Part shown: positions 55,566 to 64,000 of the stretch, one piece after another
Layout of the letters: the number at the start of each line of letters is the position of its first letter
How positions within the stretch are numbered: the stretch's first letter is position 1
Source: Fidelibacterota bacterium
GTDB taxonomy: Bacteria; Pseudomonadota; Alphaproteobacteria; Rhodospirillales; Rhodospirillaceae
NCBI GenBank assembly: GCA_947476895.1
Contig: CANJRX010000001.1
Coordinates: 496,865 to 560,864, forward strand
DNA length: 64,000 bases
Direction of reading: 5' to 3'
Position numbers and translations under genes: made by a program
The notes under the pieces: generated by a model
Database searches by the model: none
The model's input: the letters and a program-made list of their open reading frames with translations, nothing else
What the model was told of the DNA's origin: nothing

Positions 55566-55935
55566 CGCCGATAAGCGGCGAGTGACCCAGATTGTCGTCA
55601 ACCTGCTTTCAAATGCTGTCAAATTTAACAAGCCGCATGGCAACGTATTGCTCTTCGCCGCCCCGAGTCCGGGTGGGGCCCTGCTCGTTTCGGTGAGCGA
55701 TTCCGGAATCGGCATTCCGGCGGGTGAAGTCTCAAAAGTTTTCGAACCTTTTGGCCAGGTGCGGGGCGGCGCCCACGTGGCCCACGAGGGCACCGGCCTG
55801 GGTCTATCTCTGTCGAAGAAACTGATTGAACTGCACGGCGGAACCATCGCGTTGGAAAGCCAGCTGAACAAAGGCACGACCGTGACGATTCTCTTTCCGC
55901 CCGAACGAACAGTGCACCGCAAACTGCGCGCTTAA
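55561..55935 (+). pseudogene. Truncated histidine kinase: HATPase domain only
   Basis: The frame encodes only the C-terminal half of a sensor kinase. It starts with the conserved NADKRRVTQIVVNLLSNAVKF (N box) and continues with SDSGIGI (G1), VFEPFG (F box) and GTGLGLSLSKKL (G2). The dimerisation helix, His and sensor part are missing, and homology begins exactly where the ZnuB gene ends (upstream bases are in the znuB reading region). A GTG at 55582 could give a 117-residue product. Probable remnant of a kinase cut by insertion or deletion; a small ATP-binding protein cannot be excluded. Confidence 0.75.
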
Positions 55936-56027
55936 GGTCTTGTGCCGTGTCGTTAATAACGCCCCCTCGACCGCGGACGGAGGGTGGGCTAGCCTTCCTG
56001 CCGGGAGTTATCAACGGGAGGAGACAC

Positions 56028-57149
56028 ATGACACAGAATCCATTTCTGCTGAGCCGCCGTGGCGCCGTGCAAACGCTTGCCGTAGGCGCTGCAGCGCTTG
56101 CTTTTAACAACGCCACGCGCGCGCCGGCTTTTGCCGCTGCCGCCAAGACAGAACACAATCCCGGTGCGCATTGGGAACGCTGGGCGAAGCCGCAAGATGC
56201 GGGCTTTATGAACGATCTCTCAAAGGTCGAAGACACACTTTATCCCCTCACGACCACGTCCTTCATGGTCGTGCGCGGCGGCAAGATCGCCTACTCCTAC
56301 GGCAATCTTGAACAGGTGAGTTATCTCGCCTCGGCGCGCAAAAGCGTCATGTCGATGCTCTATGGAAAGTACGTCGCCAACGGCACCATCAAACTCGATG
56401 CGACCATGGCCGACCTTGGCATCGACGACATGGTTGGACTTACGCCGCAGGAGAAGTCCGCGACGGTCCGCCACATCCTGATGTCGAGCTCTGGCGTCTA
56501 CACGCCGCAAGGCAGCCCGGGCGGCGACCAAGACACACCGCCGCGCGGCACTTATAAGCCCGGTGAACACTTCCACTACAACAACTGGGATTTCAACGTC
56601 GCGGGCTTTGTCTTCGAAAAGCTCACCGGCAAAACCGTGTTCAAGGCCTTGCAGGAAGATTTAGCGACTCCTTTGGGATTTGAAGATTTCGATATCAACC
56701 GCCAGCGCATGCTCGGTTACGTGCCGGCGACATCAAAATATCAGGCCTATCACCTGTTCCTCTCGAACCGCGATATGGGCCGCTTGGGTGTGTGCATGAT
56801 CAACGGCGGGCGCTGGAACGGAAAACAAATTGTGCCCGAAGCCTGGGTCAAGGAAAGTACCGCGACCCACGTCGTCGAAGCCAACAAAGAAAACGGCTAC
56901 GGCTATCTGTGGTGGTTGCCGTCGCATGGCCGCAAAGGTCCGGAATGGGCGGGTTCGTTTGAGGCCAATGGCCACTTCGGGCAATACATCGTCGTTTTGC
57001 CGGCGCTCGATCTCGTCGTCGTGCATCGCCGCGCTGTGGCCGACGAATACGCCATTGCGCGTAACACGGGCCGCGCCGAGTACGACGCGCCGGGCACGGT
57101 CTCGATTCTGCCGATCGTCGATAAGGTTGTGGCGGCGCTGAAGGCTTAG
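56028..57149 (+). CDS. Tat-exported beta-lactamase-family serine hydrolase
   Basis: 373 residues from ATG 56028 (GGGAGGAG site). A twin-arginine signal (SRRGAVQTLAVG, about 10-21) ends at AFA-AAA. The penicillin-binding/AmpC fold shows S102-x-x-K105 in SARKS, Y184-N-N in HYNNW and a C-terminal VFGQ-like HFGQYI segment. The family includes beta-lactamases, esterases and D-amino-acid peptidases; substrate unknown. A strong terminator follows. Confidence 0.82.
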   Translation: MTQNPFLLSRRGAVQTLAVGAAALAFNNATRAPAFAAAAKTEHNPGAHWERWAKPQDAGFMNDLSKVEDTLYPLTTTSFMVVRGGKIAYSYGNLEQVSYLASARKSVMSMLYGKYVANGTIKLDATMADLGIDDMVGLTPQEKSATVRHILMSSSGVYTPQGSPGGDQDTPPRGTYKPGEHFHYNNWDFNVAGFVFEKLTGKTVFKALQEDLATPLGFEDFDINRQRMLGYVPATSKYQAYHLFLSNRDMGRLGVCMINGGRWNGKQIVPEAWVKESTATHVVEANKENGYGYLWWLPSHGRKGPEWAGSFEANGHFGQYIVVLPALDLVVVHRRAVADEYAIARNTGRAEYDAPGTVSILPIVDKVVAALKA

Positions 57150-57172
57150 GGCGCTTGTCAGATTGGTGAAAG

Positions 57173-57216
57173 AAAAGCGGGCTAACCTCTGGGAGGGGGA
57201 GAGCCCGCTTTTTTTC
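57173..57216 (+). terminator. Intrinsic terminator after serine hydrolase gene
   Basis: AAAAGCGGGCT (57173-57183) pairs with AGCCCGCTTTT (57202-57212), followed by a T run to 57215. The loop is 18 bases. It separates the serine hydrolase and penicillin-acylase-family genes. Confidence 0.9.
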
Positions 57217-57249
57217 GTCATATCCGTCGCTATTTTCCCGGGGGGAATT

Positions 57250-59529
57250 ATGAAATCGAAAATCCTGACAGCGTCTGTGTTGGCTCTGTTTGCCTTTCAG
57301 GCGCCGGTGCAAGCCGCAGAAGACTTCGCGTCACTCGCGAAAGCGTCGCTCGCGACGGTCAACGGGACTTTGAAAATTCCTGGCGTCAAAGACCAGATCG
57401 AAATTCGCCGCGACGAGAATGGCGTGCCGCACATCTATGCCAAGAACACTTACGATCTGTTCTTCGCGCAAGGCTTCGTGATCGCCCAAGACCGCCTTTG
57501 GGAATTGGAAATGACCCGGCATGTGAGCCAGGGTCGGGTGGCCGAGCTTATCGGCCCTGCCGGTCTGCCGCACGATAAGCTGGTCCGCACGCTGACGTTC
57601 CATGGTCCTTATGACGACGGCGAATGGACCAACTACCATCCCGAGGCGCGGCTGATCCTTGGCGCTTATGCCGACGGCGTGAATGCTTTCATTCGCCAAG
57701 CGGGCGACAACTTGCCTGTTGAATTCAAAATCACGGGCCGTAAGCCCGCGTACTGGAAGCCCGAAGAAATTCTGACGCGCGCGCGTGTCAGTGCTGCTGT
57801 TGCTTCGGGGCGTGAAGAACTGCGTCTCGCACAACAAGTGGCGATTCTGGGTGCCGAAGAAGCCAACCGCCGCGACAACCCTGTGCCCTACGGTGATCTC
57901 GTTGTGCCGCGCGGCGTGGACTACAAGCTCATCAACGATGAAGTGATCAATGCTCTGCGCGGCGAGTTCGCCGGCGATTTCCCCGCCGTGGAACTGCTGC
58001 CGCCTTACAAAATTTTGCAGAACGCCATGCTGACGACGGAACAGGGTGCACCCGAGCTGGCCCCCGGCAGCAATAACTTCGCCGTGCGTGGGTCCATGAC
58101 CAAAAGCGGCCTCGCCATGATGGCCGATGATCCGCATCGCCAGGTAACCTTGCCGGCCTGGCGCTACGTCATTCACCTCAGCGCGCCGGGCTGGGATGTG
58201 ATCGGCGCGACGGAGCCAGGTTTGCCGGGCGTGATCCGCGGCCACAACGGCCGCGTTGCCTGGGGCCGCACGGCCACGGGCACCGACGAAGCTGACGTAT
58301 TCGTTGAGACCGTAAATCCCGCTGATCCCAACCAAGTCATGTGGAATGGCAGCTGGGAGCCGCTCAGCACCATTACCGAAGTCATCAATGTCAAAGGCGA
58401 AGCGCCGCAATACCTCGATGTTAAAGTCAGCCGCCACGGGCCGGTGTTCTATCGCGATACCAAAAATAACCTGGCTTATGTGCTGAAGTCGTCGCTGCAA
58501 GAGCAAGGCACGGCGGAATACATCGGGGCCTTGCGCCTCGACCAAGCCTCCGGCGCCAGTGACTGTATCGAAATGGCGAAGTTCGTGAAAAGCCCGCCGA
58601 CGAATTTGGTCTGCGCAGATTCCGCCGGCAACATCGCCTTCAAAGCCACCATCGCTGCGCCAAATCGCAGCGGCGTCGGTTTCAACGGGCGTCTGCCGGT
58701 GCCCGGCACAGGCGCGTATGAGTGGGCCGGCCTTAGAACCGATTCACCCAGCGAGTACAATCCGGCGCGCGGGTATATCGCCACGGCCAACCACAACATC
58801 CATCCGGATGGTTATGGCCAACCGCTGTTCTACAACAAACGTACGTCGTGGCGTGTGGACCGCATTTCCAAGTTGCTCGAGACCGGATCTAAGAAATACG
58901 CGCCGGCGGACTTTGTCAAAATCCTGCGCGACAACTACAGCACGCAAGCTGAAGTCCAGCAGCCCAACTTTGTTGGCTGGAAAAGCCAGAACCCCGACGT
59001 TGAGCGCGCCCGCGCAGCCGTTGAGAAATGGGACCGCGTGATGCTGCGCACCAGTCAGCCCGCTGCGATCTTCGCGACGTGGTTGAAGTTCTCTAACGAA
59101 GATGATTTGGCGAAAGCATCAGCCGACCAGAAGCGCCAAATGACGGAAGCCTCTCTCGTCAAAGCCATCGAAGACCTCAATAAGACCCAAGGCAGCGATC
59201 CCGCAAAGTGGCGCTACGGCATCATTAACCGCAGTGTCTTCGCGCACGCGCTGGTGAAGGCTTACGATCTGCCGACAATGGAACGTGATGGCGGTTTCAA
59301 CAACGTCAACGCCGTCGGCGCGGTGTACCGCATCATCACCGACTTCTCGAACCTCGATGGCTCGCTCTACACCATTGGACCAGGGCAATCGGGCCAGCCC
59401 GGCAGCCCGCATTACGGTGATCTGTTGGAGCGTTGGATCAACGGCACCTTCTGGCCGCTGCACTATTCCCGCCAGGCGGTGGTCGCCAACACCAAGGACA
59501 CGCTGGTCCTGAATCCGGTCGCACAATAA
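57250..59529 (+). CDS. Penicillin acylase-family (N-terminal nucleophile) hydrolase
   Basis: 759 residues from ATG 57250 after GGGGGG. Signal peptide about 1-23, so exported. The proenzyme is expected to self-cleave before the catalytic S274 in APGSNNFAV, giving alpha and beta chains. The alpha part has DENGVPHIYA and FFAQGFVIAQDRLWEME-type motifs. The beta part includes ATANHNIHPDGYG with the His/Asn of the active site. Family members cleave N-acyl groups from beta-lactams, acyl-homoserine lactones or cyclic lipopeptides. Quorum-signal quenching is possible, but the substrate is unproven. Confidence 0.88.
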   Translation: MKSKILTASVLALFAFQAPVQAAEDFASLAKASLATVNGTLKIPGVKDQIEIRRDENGVPHIYAKNTYDLFFAQGFVIAQDRLWELEMTRHVSQGRVAELIGPAGLPHDKLVRTLTFHGPYDDGEWTNYHPEARLILGAYADGVNAFIRQAGDNLPVEFKITGRKPAYWKPEEILTRARVSAAVASGREELRLAQQVAILGAEEANRRDNPVPYGDLVVPRGVDYKLINDEVINALRGEFAGDFPAVELLPPYKILQNAMLTTEQGAPELAPGSNNFAVRGSMTKSGLAMMADDPHRQVTLPAWRYVIHLSAPGWDVIGATEPGLPGVIRGHNGRVAWGRTATGTDEADVFVETVNPADPNQVMWNGSWEPLSTITEVINVKGEAPQYLDVKVSRHGPVFYRDTKNNLAYVLKSSLQEQGTAEYIGALRLDQASGASDCIEMAKFVKSPPTNLVCADSAGNIAFKATIAAPNRSGVGFNGRLPVPGTGAYEWAGLRTDSPSEYNPARGYIATANHNIHPDGYGQPLFYNKRTSWRVDRISKLLETGSKKYAPADFVKILRDNYSTQAEVQQPNFVGWKSQNPDVERARAAVEKWDRVMLRTSQPAAIFATWLKFSNEDDLAKASADQKRQMTEASLVKAIEDLNKTQGSDPAKWRYGIINRSVFAHALVKAYDLPTMERDGGFNNVNAVGAVYRIITDFSNLDGSLYTIGPGQSGQPGSPHYGDLLERWINGTFWPLHYSRQAVVANTKDTLVLNPVAQ

Positions 59530-59590
59530 GCCAATAATTTACCTCCCCCGCGCTGTGGCGCGGGGGAACGGCGCCGTGTAGTAATGTGCA

Positions 59591-61381
<1,791 letters not shown>

Positions 61382-61386
61382 CCGTT

Positions 61387-63087
61387 TTAATTGCGTTCCG
61401 CGAGTTTCGCTACGTTCTCCAGGCGGTCAGCTTCCGCCGCCGGCTTGTCCCAACGAATGCGTGAGACGCGTGGGAAGCGCAAGGCGATGCCCGATTTATG
61501 CCGTGATGATCGTTGCGCGGCATCGAAGGCCACTTCCAGCACGAGTCCGGGTGCTACAGCGCGCACCGGCCCGAAGCGTTCCGTCGTGTTATTCCTGATC
61601 CAGCCGTCCAGCTGTTTCAGCTCGGCGTCGGTGAAGCCGAAATAGGCTTTGCCAATGGGCACCAGTTCGTCATCGCGCCACACACCAAACGTGTAATCGG
61701 AGTAAAAAGAGCTGCGCTTGCCATGGCCGCGCTGGGCATACATCAGTACGGCATCGACCGTCAGTGGATCGCGCTTCCACTTAAACCAATGCCCTTTGGG
61801 CCGCCCGGACATGTAAGGCGAGGCGCGGCGTTTGAGCATGAGGCCTTCCATGCCTGTGCCGCGGGCCGACGCACGAATTTCTGCAAGGCTGTCCCAGCTC
61901 GAGAACGACACCACCGGCGACAGATCGAACGCCGGCCGCGTATCGGCGGGAAGCTTTGCCATGAACGCGTCCAATCGCTGACGCCGTGCGGCCCACGGCA
62001 GGCCGCGCAAATCTTCTTCGCCATCGAACAATATATCGTAGACCCGCACAAATTCAGGATGAGTCTCCAACTGTTTTTTTGTAACGGCTTTGCGGTTGAG
62101 CCGCTGTTGAAGATCGGCGAAAGGTGCGGGGTCGTCACCTTGGCCGCGCACGAGCAATTCACCGTCCAAGACTGCGTCGAACGTCGAGCGCGCGGTGACA
62201 TCCGGGAAGGTGTGGGAAATATCGTCGCCGGAGCGGGCGAACAGGCGCGGCGTGTCGGTTGTTGACCCGGCGATCTGAACGCGGATGCCGTCCCACTTCC
62301 ACTCGGCGACAAAATCCGCCGGGTCCAGCGTTGTGAAATCTTTGTCCTCAATGGCGTGCGATAGCATGAACGGGCGGAATGCGGTGCCCCGTACGGTTAC
62401 GGGTTTCGGCCCACGCTTTTCCGTCCATGCAAAAATCTCGGTGTAGGGCGGCTCCTGCCCGTGCCAGACTTCTTCAAGGTTGGCGAGATCCAGTTCGCCC
62501 CATTGCGCAAGGGCGGTTTTTGTCAGGCGCGCGGATACGCCGATACGCAAGCCGCCGGTCAATAGTTTCAGCAAGGCCCAGCGGCCGGTGGCGTCGAGAC
62601 CGTCCATCCAGGTCGCAATGATATCAGCAACCTTAGACTTCGGCGCGGCGCGCAAGGTGGCGACAATCGCGCTCAAGGTGGGCGGCGGTGCGGCGTTACC
62701 GCCTGTCGGCCACAACAGCGCGATGGTTTCCGCAAGATCACCAACGTAATCGTAAGAATAGGAAAACAGCACCGGGTCCGTGCGCGCGGAGATCAGTTGG
62801 CGTAGCAGTGCCGGTTTAGCGTGGGGAATATCGAGCGTGCCCGCGAGTGCCGCCAACCCATAGCCGCGATCGGGGTCCGGCGTGTTGGCAAAGTAATCTA
62901 TCAGCAGGCGCAGTTTTCCGAGGCGCGACGGCTGGTAGACGAGATGATCTAAAAGCGCTGCGAATGCGTTCGGTGCAGCAAATCCTGTGGCTAAACGGCG
63001 CTGTTCAGCTACACGGTTTATCTCCGTAGCTCTCGCTTCTTCGAGAGTTAGCGCGCCGGGACTGTTGTTGCGAAAAAGTTCGGCCAT
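61387..63087 (-). CDS. ATP-dependent DNA ligase, bacterial TIGR04120-like
   Basis: 566 residues from ATG 63087 (GGAG upstream); earlier ATGs in the same frame are not preferred. N-terminal DNA-binding domain (about 1-210), nucleotidyltransferase domain with catalytic K264 in EWKWDGIR, then an OB-fold with KWKRDPLTVDAVLMYAQRGHG and YFGFTDAELKQLD. It seals DNA nicks with ATP. The family usually lies beside a Lhr helicase, an exonuclease and a phosphoesterase, none of which are seen here; a RecQ gene adjoins it instead. Confidence 0.9.
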   Translation of the reverse strand: MAELFRNNSPGALTLEEARATEINRVAEQRRLATGFAAPNAFAALLDHLVYQPSRLGKLRLLIDYFANTPDPDRGYGLAALAGTLDIPHAKPALLRQLISARTDPVLFSYSYDYVGDLAETIALLWPTGGNAAPPPTLSAIVATLRAAPKSKVADIIATWMDGLDATGRWALLKLLTGGLRIGVSARLTKTALAQWGELDLANLEEVWHGQEPPYTEIFAWTEKRGPKPVTVRGTAFRPFMLSHAIEDKDFTTLDPADFVAEWKWDGIRVQIAGSTTDTPRLFARSGDDISHTFPDVTARSTFDAVLDGELLVRGQGDDPAPFADLQQRLNRKAVTKKQLETHPEFVRVYDILFDGEEDLRGLPWAARRQRLDAFMAKLPADTRPAFDLSPVVSFSSWDSLAEIRASARGTGMEGLMLKRRASPYMSGRPKGHWFKWKRDPLTVDAVLMYAQRGHGKRSSFYSDYTFGVWRDDELVPIGKAYFGFTDAELKQLDGWIRNNTTERFGPVRAVAPGLVLEVAFDAAQRSSRHKSGIALRFPRVSRIRWDKPAAEADRLENVAKLAERN

Positions 63088-63295
63088 TGAAAACTCCATA
63101 GACAAAAGCGCAAAATCGCGCGGTTCATCCTTGATATATTTTCGGAGATTCAAAACAACTAAGGGGGCTCGCTTACGCCCACTATTCACCGACGGCAGCC
63201 TGAAAGTCGGGAGCGTTAAGCCGCAATCAGGACAAGCGATCGCTCGCGGGTACGATCTAATATTTGCACCGCTCGCGCCTGCGGCGCTCGGCACC

Positions 63296-63332
63296 AGCTT
63301 TCGTAAGCTCGCTTTACTCGCTAACGAAAGCT
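63296..63332. other. Inverted repeat downstream of tRNA-Gln
   Basis: AGCTTTCGT (63296-63304) and ACGAAAGCT (63324-63332) form a perfect 9-bp stem around a 19-base loop. It lies five bases past the mature 3' end of the minus-strand tRNA-Gln, so could be a processing or termination hairpin, but no T run follows on the minus strand. Confidence 0.4.
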
Positions 63333-63337
63333 AGGTG

Positions 63338-63411
63338 TGGCTGGGGAACTAGGATTCGAACCTAGATTAGCGGAGTCAGAGTCCGCTGTCCTACCGTTGG
63401 ACGATTCCCCA
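63338..63411 (-). tRNA. tRNA-Gln (anticodon CTG)
   Basis: A 74-base cloverleaf with encoded CCA, read on the minus strand. It begins TGGGGAA (63411 down) pairing with TTCCCCA, then discriminator G and CCA. Anticodon loop CTCTGAC between GCGGA and TCCGC, and T-arm AGGTTCGAATCCT. The U1 start and the CTG anticodon match glutamine tRNA and read CAG. Confidence 0.96.
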
Positions 63412-63692
63412 GCAGAGGCGCCCATAATTAACCGCCACAATATAAGTGAGGGCGCCGGGGCGTGGAAGGCCGGGATACTTGTCGAAACCGCCTCCGGTTT
63501 CAAGGCTTTTCGCCCCATTTCCCACATCGGTTGGCATTTCACCGGATGTTCGCGCCCGGTCGCTGTATTGGCCTTTCCCGGCCCCTTTCCCCAGGCGGGG
63601 GAAGCCGATAGCATGACCTTATATGTGAAATAAGGGCCGACGGCAGATGGCGCGGGGATTCGCGCCCAGTTCGCGGCGGAAGGCTTGATATA

Positions 63693-64000
63693 ATGACCGA
63701 CGACCGACGGTCCGGCAGCGATTCAGCGCCGACCGCCGCAAGCTCCAACGGGGCTGGCGGCCATGCTGCCAATGGTTACGCCGCAAACGGTAACGTTTTT
63801 GCGGCCATCGACCTTGGCACAAATAACTGCCGCATGCTGGTGGCGCGCCCCAACGCGGGCGATCAGCCGCGGAGCGAAACACGCAGCGATTTCCGCGTCA
63901 TCGATTCATTCTCGCGCATCACACGGCTCGGCGAGGGCGTCAGCGGCTCGGGCCGCCTGTCCGACGATGCCATGGACCGCACCATCGATGCCTTGAAATG
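63693..64000 (+). CDS. Ppx/GppA phosphatase (3' part cut off by window)
   Basis: The first 102 codons of an exopolyphosphatase/pppGpp phosphatase-type protein. After a Ser/Gly/Asn-rich lead of about 35 residues the ASKHA fold begins with FAAIDLGTNNCRMLVARP, the phosphate-1 loop, followed by RITRLGEGVSGSGRLSDDAMDRTIDAL. ATG 63693 has GGAAGG upstream. The rest of the gene lies outside the window, so the exact subfamily cannot be given. Confidence 0.85.
   Translation, partial: MTDDRRSGSDSAPTAASSNGAGGHAANGYAANGNVFAAIDLGTNNCRMLVARPNAGDQPRSETRSDFRVIDSFSRITRLGEGVSGSGRLSDDAMDRTIDALK

Noticed and set aside
57331-58545. 404-codon minus-strand open frame
   Set aside because: It lies antisense to the penicillin-acylase-family gene, whose motifs and signal peptide are clear. 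GC-rich sequence makes such long shadows common.
59541-59568. GC-rich hairpin between the acylase gene and recQ
   Set aside because: Strong stem but no T run, so termination is unproven.

Overview
The window looks like a chromosomal segment of an alphaproteobacterium. The evidence is a GC-rich sequence (judged by eye), the rpmH-rnpA-yidD-yidC block, tRNA genes with encoded CCA ends, NodT-type efflux, a TIGR04120-like ATP-dependent DNA ligase, and many 4-base ATGA/GTGA gene overlaps. A Rhodospirillales-like or related lineage is a guess; no rRNA is present to settle it. I saw no phage, insertion sequence or CRISPR array. The coding is dense and mostly single-copy, apart from two local duplications: the CHRD genes and the OGT array.

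Layout. 1-2655: ribosome/membrane insertion block on the minus strand (yidC partial, yidD, rnpA, rpmH). 2947-6286: an orphan sensor kinase, a 26-codon membrane peptide and panB-panC for pantothenate. 6298-7344: an envelope lipoprotein gene broken by two compensating frameshifts. 7730-9108: tRNA-Arg, then two tandem CHRD secreted proteins, each with its own terminator. 9173-12236: ABC exporter, GST-like protein, small lipoprotein. 12233-16044: acyl-CoA dehydrogenase and malonyl-CoA synthetase. 16110-25129: small and housekeeping genes, including a ferredoxin-reductase-like flavoprotein, a receiver protein with Glu in place of the phospho-Asp, an HD hydrolase, DUF423, a MazG-like protein, MFS, an ATP/ADP-carrier-like protein, TfoX-N and a D-2-hydroxyacid dehydrogenase with a signal peptide. 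25197-30301: threonine deaminase, a four-gene FkbM/glycan cluster and msrA. 30319-35195: macA-macB-OMF tripartite efflux.

35426-44450 holds the most unusual gene set. It contains a CDP-alcohol phosphatidyltransferase, an LtaS-like sulfatase, a creatininase-family amidohydrolase, GTP cyclohydrolase II with a long N-terminal domain, a stand-alone RibD reductase domain and cytochrome b561. It also has a methyltransferase, a GT4 glycosyltransferase, a PTPS-fold protein lacking normal catalytic residues, and a medium-chain dehydrogenase. Together they suggest an undescribed pathway that starts from the GTP-derived diaminopyrimidine (pterin/flavin precursor) and glycosylates or lipid-links it. This is inference from gene content. 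Directly upstream on the same strand are ppnN and three tandem SPINDLY/OGT-type protein O-glycosyltransferases, the middle one a mosaic of its neighbours.

52147-57149: a zinc/manganese-type uptake set (small envelope protein, coiled-coil porin, ZnuA-like binding protein, ZnuB-like permease, no ATPase) that runs straight into a 5'-truncated histidine kinase remnant, then a Tat-exported serine hydrolase. 57250-64000: penicillin-acylase-family enzyme, recQ, convergent ATP-dependent DNA ligase, tRNA-Gln and the start of a Ppx/GppA phosphatase. Start codons were chosen mainly from ribosome-binding sites and neighbour overlaps, so several differ from the longest possible reading frame.
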